Source: Maribacter spongiicola
GTDB lineage: Bacteria; Bacteroidota; Bacteroidia; Flavobacteriales; Flavobacteriaceae
Length of the DNA: 64,000 nt
Direction: 5' to 3'
NCBI RefSeq assembly: GCF_004364165.1
Contig: NZ_SOAY01000010.1
Span: 310,001-374,000, forward strand
The translations under genes were made by a program, and so were the position numbers. The notes under the pieces are model-generated. The model was not told the DNA's origin, did no database searches, and saw nothing but the letters and a program-made list of their open reading frames with translations. This document shows, in pieces, positions 1-9,230 of the stretch (its first letter is position 1; the number at the start of each line of letters is the position of its first letter).

Positions 1-1070
1 TCTAAAAAAACGGGTATGGTTCCCAAAACTGCGATTGCTACCATAGACCAACGACCAAATTTTAATGTATTTCCTAGATTTAAATCTAATGCCAATAATT
101 TTGAAAATGATGAAAAAGTAGAGTCTAAGGTAGATGCTGCTGAAGTTATCATGATGAAATTGATGACCAATAATATTACGGTTCCAAATGCTTTACCAAC
201 TTGTACCGCTGCCTGACCTTGCATACCTTGAGATTGAGCATATACACCAATGATGCTAAACAGAATAATGCAAAGAGCACCAAGAACACTTGCCCATAAA
301 AAACTTTTCAATGTTACATTCGGACTACTGATAAAACCTCTGTCTGTTAATACGGGGTCATGAAAGGGATAGCTGAAAGATTGTAATAATGCTGCGAATA
401 GTAAATTAAGCCCTGTTTCAAAAGACCAAATACCTGAATTAACCACTTCGGTAGTGGTGATTGCATTATCATTTCCAAAAATAGTGAACAATATTACCGC
501 TAAAAGGATAGAAAATAACCCCATTTGAACAACATCGGTAAAAATGGAGCTACTCATGCCACCTTTCAATACATAGGACAAAGTAAGTGCCGTAAATATT
601 AAAATGGACCAATAATAAGCACTGGTACCCATATCACCAAAGTAAGACCCTATAACCATGGTGTTGCTCCATACCTCATTAAATAAGCGGAATGCGATCA
701 ATATAGAGAATATCGTTACAGCGGTTTTGCCAAATTTAGAAGATAAGAAATGGTGAATACTAGTATACTTTCCATGTAGCCTCATTTTGTAAATGACGAT
801 ACCTGCTACAGCAAATGACAAATAATATCCAGCATAGGCAACACCACCAACAATACCAAAGTCTAACCCTAAGTTTGCGGCGTTGGTTATACTCTTGGCA
901 AATATCCAAGAGATGATCAAACTACCCATTAACATGAATGTATTGGGTGCTTTCTTCTTTTGAACTGCTTTAAAAAACTGATTGGTATCTTTTGCCCATG
1001 GGGAAAGGAAAAACAACACCAAACTTGATGCTATTATTAATCCCCATTGCCAAATTTTTACTTCAGTCAT
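1..1070 (-). CDS. Sodium:solute symporter family (SSS) transporter, C-terminus cut by window edge
   Basis: The reading frame starts at the ATG complementary to 1068-1070 (MTEVKIWQWG) and stays open to the window edge, giving about 356 N-terminal residues. It is highly hydrophobic with regularly spaced membrane helices. Stretches such as GIVGGVAYAGYYLSFAVAG, an FLSSKFGK segment after helix 2 and SAASTLDSTFSSFSKLLALD near the visible end fit the SSS (PutP/SGLT) fold, in which sodium drives solute import across the inner membrane. It begins 31 bp after the susD stop on the same strand, so it is probably the third gene of a susC-susD-transporter operon. It would move the imported ligand from periplasm to cytoplasm. 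The substrate cannot be told from sequence. Confidence in the family is high. Confidence 0.85.
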   Translation of the reverse strand, partial: MTEVKIWQWGLIIASSLVLFFLSPWAKDTNQFFKAVQKKKAPNTFMLMGSLIISWIFAKSITNAANLGLDFGIVGGVAYAGYYLSFAVAGIVIYKMRLHGKYTSIHHFLSSKFGKTAVTIFSILIAFRLFNEVWSNTMVIGSYFGDMGTSAYYWSILIFTALTLSYVLKGGMSSSIFTDVVQMGLFSILLAVILFTIFGNDNAITTTEVVNSGIWSFETGLNLLFAALLQSFSYPFHDPVLTDRGFISSPNVTLKSFLWASVLGALCIILFSIIGVYAQSQGMQGQAAVQVGKAFGTVILLVINFIMITSAASTLDSTFSSFSKLLALDLNLGNTLKFGRWSMVAIAVLGTIPVFL

Positions 1071-1101
1071 AAATTATAATTATTCCTAACTCCTAACTCG
1101 T

Positions 1102-2526
1102 TTACTCATCCCACCAAACAGCCACATTTATACTATTGCCTTCCGTTTTATTTGAAGCTTCGGTATAATTGGCATTATTTAAAGCTTCTTCTTCAGCGGG
1201 ATAAGGCATGCGAATCGGTATTAAATCATTGTTTAAACTAGCCGAGATTGTTTTCAATTGTGGAAAACCTGTTCTTCTATATTCAATCCATCCTTCATAA
1301 CCGTTTATTGAATTTGCAATCCATTTTTGAGTAATGATATTCTCTAAAGGGTCGCCATTATTTAAAGCTGCGTCAACGGTTAAATAATCAGTAGGTAGCT
1401 CCACTTGCCAATATTCAAAGGCTTGTGTTACTCCGGTATTATAAAGCGTTTCGGTATCGTCAGCAATAAGACCTTTTTGAGCGGCTTCTGCTAACAGAAA
1501 GTGAGTTTCCATGCTAGTCATGAAGTTGGCGTCTAATTGCCCTGTATTCTCTCTGAAAATAGTGCCTAATAAAGAATAATCAGCTAAGGATACTCCGGCA
1601 GATGCATCAATCCCATTTAACAGCCCGTTGTAACCGTCATCTGTACTATTGGCGAATGGTTGATAAAATTGTGCGATACGTGGGTCGTTTAAATCTGTCA
1701 AAATTTCATCCATCGTTTCAGAAAGCACGTAATTATTAAAATCACCAACCCTAAGTTGTGCCAGTCTAAAACTATTCGGCTCACCATCGGTAAAGTTGAA
1801 AATTGCATTTTCGCTGTTATCATCAATAAAATTACCATCAGTAACTATCGTCTGCAATTGAGAAGCAACATCAATTTTACTTGAAACACGCATTAAATAT
1901 TTAATCTTCAATGAATTTGCAAAACGAATCCATCCGTCTAAATCGCCATTAAATAAAATATCACCTTCTAACGCTATGGTTCCCGTATAGTTCTGAATGG
2001 CTAAAATTCCTTTATTTAAATTATCGAATACACCATCTTCATCCATATAAATAGATTCTTGAGAATCATAAACGGGAGTTACGGTTTCTGTATCTCCTTT
2101 AAATGCTTCGGAATAAGGAACGTCACCAAATAAATCTGTTAAGCCAGCCGCCATATACGCTTTCATAATTCTTGCGGGACCTTCATAAACAGTATATGCA
2201 ACATTCTCTTGAGATAGATTCAGTATAATTTCATTATCCCTTAAATTCTGATAGAATATAGGCCATGGATTCCCCCCCAATTGCGGCGACTTTAAATCAT
2301 GACGATCGAAAAGGTTAAAATCTAATGCCGTACTGTATTGACCCAAGAGATTGCCTGCCGTAAAACCTTCATAAGACATTTGCTCACCGTAGTCATAGAT
2401 AACCTGTCTTAACAGTAGGCTTGGTTGTACCGTAACCGGATCGTTGGTGTTCGTATTAATTTCTTCAAAATCTTTTGTGCAGCCAACGACCAACAACAAG
2501 ATTAGAATGGTATATATATATTTCAT
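1102..2526 (-). CDS. SusD/RagB-like nutrient-binding outer membrane lipoprotein
   Basis: The 474-residue protein starts at the ATG complementary to 2524-2526. An upstream ATG in frame at 2565 would overlap the susC stop and put a charged stretch before the signal peptide, so I reject it. MKYIYTILILLLVVGC is a lipoprotein signal with the lipidated Cys at 16, followed by TKDFEEINTNTNDP, a typical start for the SusD-like group that binds small nutrients. The family caps the SusC barrel at the cell surface and delivers ligand to it. The gene lies 10 bp downstream of susC and upstream of an SSS symporter. The ligand is unknown: no carbohydrate-active enzyme lies nearby, so a glycan is not implied. 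Confidence 0.9.
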   Translation of the reverse strand: MKYIYTILILLLVVGCTKDFEEINTNTNDPVTVQPSLLLRQVIYDYGEQMSYEGFTAGNLLGQYSTALDFNLFDRHDLKSPQLGGNPWPIFYQNLRDNEIILNLSQENVAYTVYEGPARIMKAYMAAGLTDLFGDVPYSEAFKGDTETVTPVYDSQESIYMDEDGVFDNLNKGILAIQNYTGTIALEGDILFNGDLDGWIRFANSLKIKYLMRVSSKIDVASQLQTIVTDGNFIDDNSENAIFNFTDGEPNSFRLAQLRVGDFNNYVLSETMDEILTDLNDPRIAQFYQPFANSTDDGYNGLLNGIDASAGVSLADYSLLGTIFRENTGQLDANFMTSMETHFLLAEAAQKGLIADDTETLYNTGVTQAFEYWQVELPTDYLTVDAALNNGDPLENIITQKWIANSINGYEGWIEYRRTGFPQLKTISASLNNDLIPIRMPYPAEEEALNNANYTEASNKTEGNSINVAVWWDE

Positions 2527-2536
2527 TTTCTTTTTC

Positions 2537-5500
2537 TTAAAAATTAAATCCGGCTTTGAAACCAATGCTTCTGGTGGTGGCGTATGACATGTCTTCTACA
2601 CCGCTAATAAATCCTTGTCCCTGAACAGCTAATTGCTCTGGATCAAAATGCGGATTCTCTGTAATGGCAAATAGGTTTTTTCCAATAAGTGATAGACTCA
2701 ATGTTGCATCTTGATTGAAAAGACTAAGATTGTCAAACGTATAACCAATGGATACTTGACGCAGCTTTAAAAAGGAAGCATCATAGGTGTTATTTTCTTC
2801 ATGGTTTCTGTCATAGAACTGGCGGTAGTAACTTTCTGCCGATACTGCCACTGTATTTTCAGTATAAACAGGATTATCTGCAGCGCCTGTATTTACAACG
2901 CCTTCGGGAACAATTCCTTCTTCTGGTCTGTTTGCTGTTTCTGCCAACTGACCCCCAACATTACCCAAAGCTCTAGTTCTAGAAACAATGATACCGCCTT
3001 GTCGCCAATCGAAAAGGAAACCCATATTCCAGTTTTTATAATTGAATTGATTATTAAAACCTAACATAAAATCAGGATTGTAATTCCCTAATTTTTGGAG
3101 CTCGTTATCAGGTATGTATCTACCCTCATCCGTAAGGATAAAATCGCCATTTTCATTTTTCAAATAGCCAGTTCCGTATAGATCACCAACGCGACCACCT
3201 TCTTCTGCCTGTAAAAATACCGTTTGGTTTTGACTGTCGTAAATTCTTGAGTACGCCAGTGTTAATCGCCCTTCATCTTGTGGTAGGCTTTCTACTGTAG
3301 ACCTGTTGGTGCTAAAATTTAAGGTGCTGTTCCATTTTAAATTCTGACTTATAACCGGCGATATGCCTAAAATAATCTCCACACCTTTAGAACGTACTTC
3401 ACCACCATTAACTACTTGTTGTGTATAACCGGAGGAGATACCAATAGGCAAAGAAATGATTTGATCTTTGGTCAATGCATTGTAGTAAGAAACATCAAAA
3501 CGAACCTGATCGCCAAATAATCGTACATCTGCACCTACTTCAAAAGAAGAGGTTAGTTCTGGTTGTAGATTCGCATTTGCAATCGTGTTTGAATTACTGA
3601 AAGTAGGTTGACCATTAAAAGGAGTTTGCGCTACAAAAGCACCTGTAGTCTGATACGGATTTGTATCATTACCAACCTGCGCCCAACTTGCCCTTAGTTT
3701 TGCAAAAGAAATTGATTTAGGTAAATCAACTACCTCCGATAGTATAAAACTACTAGATACCGATGGATAAAAGAACGAGGTATTATCTACTGAAAACGGA
3801 GTGGCTAAAGCACTGGACCAATCGTTTCTTCCGGTTACATCTAAGAATAGGTAGTCTTTATATCCAAATTTGGCTAGACCGTAAAAACTATTGATTCTCT
3901 TATTTGATTCAAACTCGAATACCTCAATTGGGGAAGCTGCATTAGATAATCTAAAAATACCTGGTTGTGCTAAACTTGTAGTTTGTGCTTGTGAGGTAAA
4001 TGCCTTTTGATCTAATCGATTTCCGCCGAGCGATACATCTACCTTAAAGTCATTGAATTGATTTGTATAGTTCAACAAAAAATCGGTATTTACTTCTCTA
4101 TAAAAAACATCATGCTCGGCATAAGCGCCATTAGAAAAACGATTAGAACTATAGGCTCTTTTCAATTGGCGTAATTCACTTGAATAATCCATACCTGTTC
4201 GTATAGATGCCGTTATGTGCGCTGTAATATCATAGCTGGCTGAGATGTTTCCGAATACCCTATCTCTATTGAACGAATTGGTATTTTCATTAAGAATAAA
4301 ATACGGATTATCGAAAAACGTATAATTATAGGAGTACTGTTGTATGCCTTCTAAACCGGGTTGCCAGTAGTTTTTTAAATTTTCAATGTTTAAAGAGCGC
4401 GGACCCCAAGCAACTAAAGAATAATTGGCATTCTCAGAACCATAACCGTTAGAGGGTCTGTTGTCACTATTAGAATTAATATAACTTATAGATGAATTGA
4501 TGCGTAAATTTTCAATAGGTTGAAAATTTAAACGTGCACTTACGGTTTGTCGGTCTAAATTAACTCCCGGTATTATAGATTCACTTCTTAAATCCGTAAA
4601 CGAAAGACGATAGTTACCTTTTTCAAATCCGTTAGAAATAGCGATATTATTAATTAACGTTGTTCCGGTTTCATAGAAATCCTTCAAGTTATCGGGGTTC
4701 GATTTAAACTCCGTCGGTGTAATCGTATTCCCATTATAAAGTGCAGTATCACCACCTCGCACTACGGTTCCATCAGCCAATGTCACGGGGCTGTCATATT
4801 GTGGAATAAGATTACCAACATCTAAACGTGGTCCCCAACTATAAGTAATCAGGTCATTTGTGCCTCCACCTAATCCGTCAACAAAAGCAAATTCACCAGA
4901 ATTCCCTTGTCCGTATTCATTTTGAAAATCGGGTAACTGAAATGCTGAGTCTACAAAGAAACTGGTGTTGTAGCTCACACCTAATCCTTTCGTATTCTTC
5001 CCGCTTTTGGTTTCTATGATAATAACACCGTTAGATGCTCTTGTACCATAAAGAGCTGCCGCACTTGGTCCTTTTAAAACAGATACTTCGGCAATATCAT
5101 CAGGATTCACATCCATTGCGCCGTTTCCAAAATCTATTTCTTGAAATCCGGCAGCGGCTTCATTGGTAAAGTTGAAGACCGAGTTATTATTTATCGGTAC
5201 TCCGTCTACTATAAACAACGGATTGTTATTGGAAAAAGAGGCTTCTCCACGAATGGTTATTTTAGAAGAGGAACCTACACCGGTAGCTCCTTGATTTATG
5301 GTTACACCTGCCAGTTTACCGGATAAATTATCAAGAAAGTTAACCGATTTTACTTCGGTAACTCCTTTGGCATCTAAACTTTGAACGACATATCCCAATT
5401 CTTTGGTTTCTCGTTTTAACCCTAATGCGGTCAAAACTACTTCGTCTAAAACTTCAGAAGAATCTTTAAGTGTGATATTAATGGTACGGCGATCATTGAT

Positions 5501-5740
5501 AGGAACAAGTTGTGTTTGGTATCCTAAAGCAGAAAATTCAACATTGCCCGTAAGAATGGGAACATCAATGGTATAAAAACCACTTTCATTGGTGGTTGAT
5601 CCGGTTATGGTCCCAGACAATACAATGTTTACGTACGGTATGGTATTGCCATCGGTATCGGTAACAATACCTGTAATTGTTTCTTGAGCATTGACCATAT
5701 TCATTATAAACAAGGTCAACACTAGTAATAAGTGTTTCAT
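2537..5740 (-). CDS. SusC/RagA family TonB-linked outer membrane transporter
   Basis: This 1067-residue protein is of normal length for the family. It has a signal peptide (about 1-18, ending VNAQ), a carboxypeptidase-D-like beta-sandwich (about 20-95), a plug domain (about 100-240, with LSGKLAGVTI, the RGEASF element and PLFIVDGVPI), then a 22-strand-type barrel ending in GFKAGFNF with the terminal Phe expected for BAM insertion. With the SusD lipoprotein it would form an outer-membrane uptake complex energised by TonB-ExbBD. The gene starts 52 bp after the DUF2064 gene on the same strand, and a 9-bp inverted repeat lies in that gap. No TonB box can be assigned with confidence. Confidence 0.95.
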   Translation of the reverse strand: MKHLLLVLTLFIMNMVNAQETITGIVTDTDGNTIPYVNIVLSGTITGSTTNESGFYTIDVPILTGNVEFSALGYQTQLVPINDRRTINITLKDSSEVLDEVVLTALGLKRETKELGYVVQSLDAKGVTEVKSVNFLDNLSGKLAGVTINQGATGVGSSSKITIRGEASFSNNNPLFIVDGVPINNNSVFNFTNEAAAGFQEIDFGNGAMDVNPDDIAEVSVLKGPSAAALYGTRASNGVIIIETKSGKNTKGLGVSYNTSFFVDSAFQLPDFQNEYGQGNSGEFAFVDGLGGGTNDLITYSWGPRLDVGNLIPQYDSPVTLADGTVVRGGDTALYNGNTITPTEFKSNPDNLKDFYETGTTLINNIAISNGFEKGNYRLSFTDLRSESIIPGVNLDRQTVSARLNFQPIENLRINSSISYINSNSDNRPSNGYGSENANYSLVAWGPRSLNIENLKNYWQPGLEGIQQYSYNYTFFDNPYFILNENTNSFNRDRVFGNISASYDITAHITASIRTGMDYSSELRQLKRAYSSNRFSNGAYAEHDVFYREVNTDFLLNYTNQFNDFKVDVSLGGNRLDQKAFTSQAQTTSLAQPGIFRLSNAASPIEVFEFESNKRINSFYGLAKFGYKDYLFLDVTGRNDWSSALATPFSVDNTSFFYPSVSSSFILSEVVDLPKSISFAKLRASWAQVGNDTNPYQTTGAFVAQTPFNGQPTFSNSNTIANANLQPELTSSFEVGADVRLFGDQVRFDVSYYNALTKDQIISLPIGISSGYTQQVVNGGEVRSKGVEIILGISPVISQNLKWNSTLNFSTNRSTVESLPQDEGRLTLAYSRIYDSQNQTVFLQAEEGGRVGDLYGTGYLKNENGDFILTDEGRYIPDNELQKLGNYNPDFMLGFNNQFNYKNWNMGFLFDWRQGGIIVSRTRALGNVGGQLAETANRPEEGIVPEGVVNTGAADNPVYTENTVAVSAESYYRQFYDRNHEENNTYDASFLKLRQVSIGYTFDNLSLFNQDATLSLSLIGKNLFAITENPHFDPEQLAVQGQGFISGVEDMSYATTRSIGFKAGFNF

Positions 5741-5764
5741 ATATAGCTTTGGACTGAGGTTTCA

Positions 5765-5785
5765 TTTACCCAACTATTGGGTAAA
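5765..5785. repeat. Inverted repeat between DUF2064 gene and susC
   Basis: TTTACCCAA (5765-5773) and TTGGGTAAA (5777-5785) are perfect 9-bp arms around CTA. The repeat lies 25 bp upstream of the susC start. No T-tract follows on the minus strand, so it is a poor terminator. An operator or mRNA hairpin controlling susC is equally possible. Confidence 0.5.
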
Positions 5786-5792
5786 AGGAGAA

Positions 5793-6482
5793 TTAGATAA
5801 ATGAAACTGTTGGAGAGCCTTTGTTATATAGAAAGTAATTAGGTAATAGTTTAGAGAAGTTCTGTTTAGTGTAGTAAAGACTTCTGCTTCTTTTTAATAA
5901 ACCGATGATCAACAATAATATGGTTGATGATAAACCAGAAGAAAACGATAGAATAGATTCTAAATCTCTTTCGTTATCTAAATCTTGTAAAACAGGTAAT
6001 TTTATTAATTCAGACGATTCTTCTTGTAACCACAATGAAATTTGGTGATATAAGCTGAAGCGTTGCCATGGTAGATTTTGAAATTCTGCAGCCTGAAAGT
6101 TAGATTTTTGAAGACCTAACAAATAGAAACCACCATCATTTGAAGGACCAATTACAGTCTTACCCATTGCCAATTGTTGGGCAGTATGCTTAAGATGCTG
6201 TGTCTTTAAATGCGGAGTGTCATTACCAATGGTAATAATGTTAGAAAAGCCTCTTTCAAAAACGCTGGCAATGGCATTAGTAAAACGCTCGCCAAAAGTT
6301 GCGCCAACTTGATCTTTATCTGAAAAGTGAAAAACAGGTAAACCTGTTTTTTTTGCTTTCTTGAGGGTAGTTTGAGTTAAAACATCGAATAACTGTTCAC
6401 CATGGGGAATTTGCTTGTTCGCTAAATCTTCTTTAGCGGAATTGGCAAAAACCAGAATTGCAGTTGTACTCAGTGAATTCAA
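5793..6482 (-). CDS. DUF2064 / TIGR04282-type glycosyltransferase-like protein
   Basis: The 229-residue protein carries the nucleotidyl/glycosyltransferase-like signature of DUF2064: an N-terminal AILVFANSAK strand, IITIGNDTPHL at about 80-91 and GPSNDGGFYLLGL at about 112-124. Related proteins belong to the GT-A fold and are annotated as arsenosugar-biosynthesis-like transferases, but the substrate here is unknown. The last 50 residues (from about SFSSGLSSTILLL) are hydrophobic and basic and do not look like the family core, so the C-terminus may be divergent. It starts within 374 bp of the divergent htrA gene and runs toward susC. Its link to nutrient uptake is positional only. Confidence 0.7.
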   Translation of the reverse strand: MNSLSTTAILVFANSAKEDLANKQIPHGEQLFDVLTQTTLKKAKKTGLPVFHFSDKDQVGATFGERFTNAIASVFERGFSNIITIGNDTPHLKTQHLKHTAQQLAMGKTVIGPSNDGGFYLLGLQKSNFQAAEFQNLPWQRFSLYHQISLWLQEESSELIKLPVLQDLDNERDLESILSFSSGLSSTILLLIIGLLKRSRSLYYTKQNFSKLLPNYFLYNKGSPTVSFI

Positions 6483-6602
6483 TTAAATGTTATTTCTTGT
6501 TGATAAACTTACGTAAAAATATGGCAAAGGTTTTTTAAGTATGCATAATAGCTAAATTAAAACATATGAAATACCTTACTTTAAGTCAAAATGACAGTTT
6601 TA

Positions 6603-6614
6603 GACCACTTGGTC
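6603..6614. promoter_or_regulatory. Palindrome GACCA-CT-TGGTC, candidate operator
   Basis: A perfect 5-bp arm palindrome with a 2-nt centre, followed directly by GGTTTT, so that GGTCGGTTTT (6611-6620) is identical to one arm of the 24-bp palindromes at 18847 and 42750. The geometry resembles TetR-family operators. No TetR gene lies in the window, so the regulator is not identified. Confidence 0.4.
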
Positions 6615-6726
6615 GGTTTTATACTCGCTATTTATTATCCTATCTTTTAAATTCGACTATCAACAAACCCAAAAATCAGATAAGTGACCTATTTTAATGC
6701 CGATTTTGACAAAATTTTAAGGTTAC

Positions 6727-6740
6727 AGACTAGTTAGTCT
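6727..6740. promoter_or_regulatory. Palindrome AGACTA-GT-TAGTCT, candidate operator
   Basis: Perfect 6-bp arms around a 2-nt centre, 124 bp downstream of the palindrome at 6603 and about 60 bp before the putative htrA promoter. The arms follow the same GACyA/TrGTC pattern, so the same class of dimeric regulator could bind both. This is inference from symmetry only. Confidence 0.35.
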
Positions 6741-6785
6741 AAAAAAAGCCTTAAAATTTCAGTTAGTTTTAATTTTTTTTTAGCA

Positions 6786-6815
6786 TTGACAGTAATATGC
6801 ATGGCATAGCTATTG
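6786..6815 (+). promoter_or_regulatory. Possible htrA promoter
   Basis: TTG (6786-6788) followed after 18 nt by TAGCTATTG (6807-6815) partly matches the Bacteroidota TTG / TAnnTTTG pattern. It lies 41 bp before the htrA start codon. The -7 element is imperfect, so confidence is low. Confidence 0.35.
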
Positions 6816-6855
6816 CGAATAGGACATCAGAAGAATTATAAAAATTTAAATACAT

Positions 6856-8370
6856 ATGAAATCAGACACAAATACCAGAAGCGCTTGGAAGGTTTACTTC
6901 TTCTCTGCGATTATTGCTCTTGCAGTAAGTTACGGAGTACTACATTTTAACAAACAAGAGGTGAAAGAATCTACCGGAGTAACCGTCGTAGAATCTGTGC
7001 CGGGTGCACAGGCTTTATACACGAAGGACAATGAAGGAAACATTAAGCCTTTAGATTTTACCGAAACATCTGAAAAAGTTTTAGATGCCGTGGTGCATAT
7101 TAAATCTACCCAAACTGGTTCATCGAATCAAAGTCAAGGAGCACGTGAATTACCAGACCCTTTTAAAGAGTTTTTTGGTGATATGTTTAAAGGTCAATCT
7201 CCGCATGGTATGCAATCACAACCTCGTGTTGGAACTGGCTCTGGTGTTATCATCAATGATAAAGGGTATATTGTAACGAATAACCATGTTATTGATAATG
7301 CCGATGAGGTTGAAGTTACCTTATATAATAACCAATCATATAAAGCGACGGTTATTGGCACAGATCCAACTACAGATTTGGCATTGCTACAGATCAAAGC
7401 CGATAATTTAAAAACGATGTCTTTGGTGAATTCTGATGATGTAGAAGTAGGTGAGTGGGTATTGGCAGTTGGTAATCCGTTAGGGTTAAATTCTACAGTT
7501 ACTGCAGGTATCGTAAGTGCCAAGGCAAGAAGCATTCATATTAATACCGATAAATTTGCGGTAGAAAGTTTTATTCAAACAGATGCAGCTATCAACCCAG
7601 GTAATAGTGGTGGTGCATTGGTTAATTTAGACGGAAACCTTGTAGGTATCAACACTGCAATCGCTAGTACAACAGGTACTTATACAGGATACGGATTTGC
7701 AGTACCTAGCAACATCGTTACCAAAGTAGTTGAAGATTTGTTGAAATTTGGGAATGTGCAACGTGGTATGTTAGGAGTTACCATTAGAACAATGGATAGC
7801 AACTTAGCGAAAGAAAAAGATGTTGACTTTACCAAAGGCGTTTGGGTAGAGCAAGTAGGTGAAGATAGTGGTGCTGATTTGGCAGGTATGGAATCTGGTG
7901 ATATTATACTTAGCGTTAACGGAAAAGAAACCGCTACATCACCAAGACTTCAAGAAATTATTGCGGGTAAAAGACCAGGCGATAAGGTTGCCATTATTGT
8001 GAATAGAAATGGAAAGGAAAAAGAACTTGAGGTAGAGCTTCATAATTCTCAAGGTGGTACAGATTTTATCAAAAAAGAGAAAAAAGAAGTATTTAATCTT
8101 TTAGGAGCAGATTTTGAGAATGTGGATAAAGACATTGCCAAAAAATTAGATATCGATGGCGGGGTACAAGTTTCTAAATTATACCCTGGTAAGATTAAGA
8201 GTGAAACTCAAATGCGAGCTGGTTTTATCATTACCCATATTGATGGTAAACGAGTAAAGGATGTTGATGATGTTGCTGCTATTTTAGAGAACAAGAAAGG
8301 CGGAGTGATGTTAGAAGGAGTTTATGAAGATGGCACTAAAAATTATTATGCCTTCGGATTGGATTCATAG
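6856..8370 (+). CDS. HtrA/DegP (Do) family periplasmic serine protease
   Basis: The 504-residue protein has an N-terminal membrane anchor (about 11-30), a trypsin-like protease domain with catalytic His144 (TNNHVI), Asp174 (TTDLALL) and Ser251 (GNSGGALV), and two PDZ domains (about 290-385 and 410-500). A linker rich in Gly, Ser and Gln (about 85-125) corresponds to the regulatory LA loop. The family degrades or refolds misfolded envelope proteins. It is monocistronic: a strong terminator follows and two palindromes lie upstream, so it may be regulated separately. All catalytic residues are present. Confidence 0.95.
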   Translation: MKSDTNTRSAWKVYFFSAIIALAVSYGVLHFNKQEVKESTGVTVVESVPGAQALYTKDNEGNIKPLDFTETSEKVLDAVVHIKSTQTGSSNQSQGARELPDPFKEFFGDMFKGQSPHGMQSQPRVGTGSGVIINDKGYIVTNNHVIDNADEVEVTLYNNQSYKATVIGTDPTTDLALLQIKADNLKTMSLVNSDDVEVGEWVLAVGNPLGLNSTVTAGIVSAKARSIHINTDKFAVESFIQTDAAINPGNSGGALVNLDGNLVGINTAIASTTGTYTGYGFAVPSNIVTKVVEDLLKFGNVQRGMLGVTIRTMDSNLAKEKDVDFTKGVWVEQVGEDSGADLAGMESGDIILSVNGKETATSPRLQEIIAGKRPGDKVAIIVNRNGKEKELEVELHNSQGGTDFIKKEKKEVFNLLGADFENVDKDIAKKLDIDGGVQVSKLYPGKIKSETQMRAGFIITHIDGKRVKDVDDVAAILENKKGGVMLEGVYEDGTKNYYAFGLDS

Positions 8371-8391
8371 TCCGCTTTAATGACTAATTTT

Positions 8392-8430
8392 ATGCCGAGC
8401 GGATAATAGTATCCGTTCGGCATTTTTTTT
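8392..8430 (+). terminator. Rho-independent terminator after htrA
   Basis: A 13-bp stem (8392-8404 with 8411-8423, one G-T wobble) around a 6-nt loop, followed by a run of T to 8430. It lies 21 bp after the htrA stop. Confidence 0.9.
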
Positions 8431-8448
8431 GAAATTAATTCTAGTTAG

Positions 8449-9222
8449 ATGCAATTAGGTTCTAAGTCCATTGGTTTGGTGCTTTCCGGTGGAGGCATTA
8501 GAGGTATGGCGCATATAGGTGTTATAAAGGCAATGCAAGAATTTGGTATTGAAGCCAAGGTAGTTTCCGGTAGTAGTATTGGAGCTTTGGTAGGAGCGTT
8601 GTATGCGGCGGATAAACCAGTTGTTGATATGCTCAAGTTTTTTAAGGAAACACCACTTTTTAAATATAATTATTTCGCGGTCGCCAAACCGGGTTTATTG
8701 AATAGCGAGAGTTATATAGCTTCCTTTAAACAGTATTTTCCAGATGATAGTTTTGAGGCTTTAAATAGAGAGCTTCACGTAGTAGCAACCAATTTGCAGA
8801 AAGGTGAAGAGCTTTTTATTAATCAAGGTGAATTGATAAAACCTTTATTGGCATCGGCCGCATTACCACCCGTTTTTAGTCCCGTTGAGTATAAGGGTGA
8901 ATTATATGCCGATGGAGGAATCATGAATAACTTTCCGTCTGAAGCGGTTCTGCCAAAAGTGGATTATGTAATTGGTAGTAATGTATCTGTAGTTTCCCAA
9001 CTAGAGAAAAAACACTTAAACAACTCATTTCAATTAACAGGAAGAGTAACAGGATTAATGATTTATGCCATCAATCGACAAAAAATAAACAACTGCCACC
9101 TTGTTCTCGAATCTAAAGAATTGGAGCATATTGGACTTTTGGATAGAAGAGGTATTGAAAAAGCTTATGCCATTGGTTATGAAGCTGCAGTTAGAAAATT
9201 TGAAGCCGTATTCTCGGAATAA
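8449..9222 (+). CDS. Patatin-like phospholipase (RssA/NTE type)
   Basis: The 257-residue protein is a stand-alone patatin domain: oxyanion-hole loop GGGIRG (14-19), nucleophile elbow GSSIG with Ser43, and the Asp155 of the DGG motif, giving the Ser-Asp dyad. It has no signal peptide and is probably cytoplasmic or membrane-peripheral, acting as an acyl hydrolase on phospholipids or lysophospholipids. It starts just after the htrA terminator and ends 8 bp from the convergent SLC13 permease, with no terminator between. All catalytic residues are intact. Confidence 0.9.
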   Translation: MQLGSKSIGLVLSGGGIRGMAHIGVIKAMQEFGIEAKVVSGSSIGALVGALYAADKPVVDMLKFFKETPLFKYNYFAVAKPGLLNSESYIASFKQYFPDDSFEALNRELHVVATNLQKGEELFINQGELIKPLLASAALPPVFSPVEYKGELYADGGIMNNFPSEAVLPKVDYVIGSNVSVVSQLEKKHLNNSFQLTGRVTGLMIYAINRQKINNCHLVLESKELEHIGLLDRRGIEKAYAIGYEAAVRKFEAVFSE

Positions 9223-9230
9223 TTCGTTTT

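Larger units (their letters stand above)
6483..6855. other. Divergent intergenic region with two palindromes and possible htrA promoter
   Basis: This 373-bp gap separates the minus-strand DUF2064 gene from plus-strand htrA. It contains no credible reading frame. It holds two spaced palindromes with similar geometry (6603-6614 and 6727-6740) and a weak promoter candidate for htrA at 6786-6815. Confidence 0.6.

Noticed and set aside
7194-7535. A 113-codon minus-strand frame inside htrA
   Set aside because: Shadow of the protease domain; no independent support.
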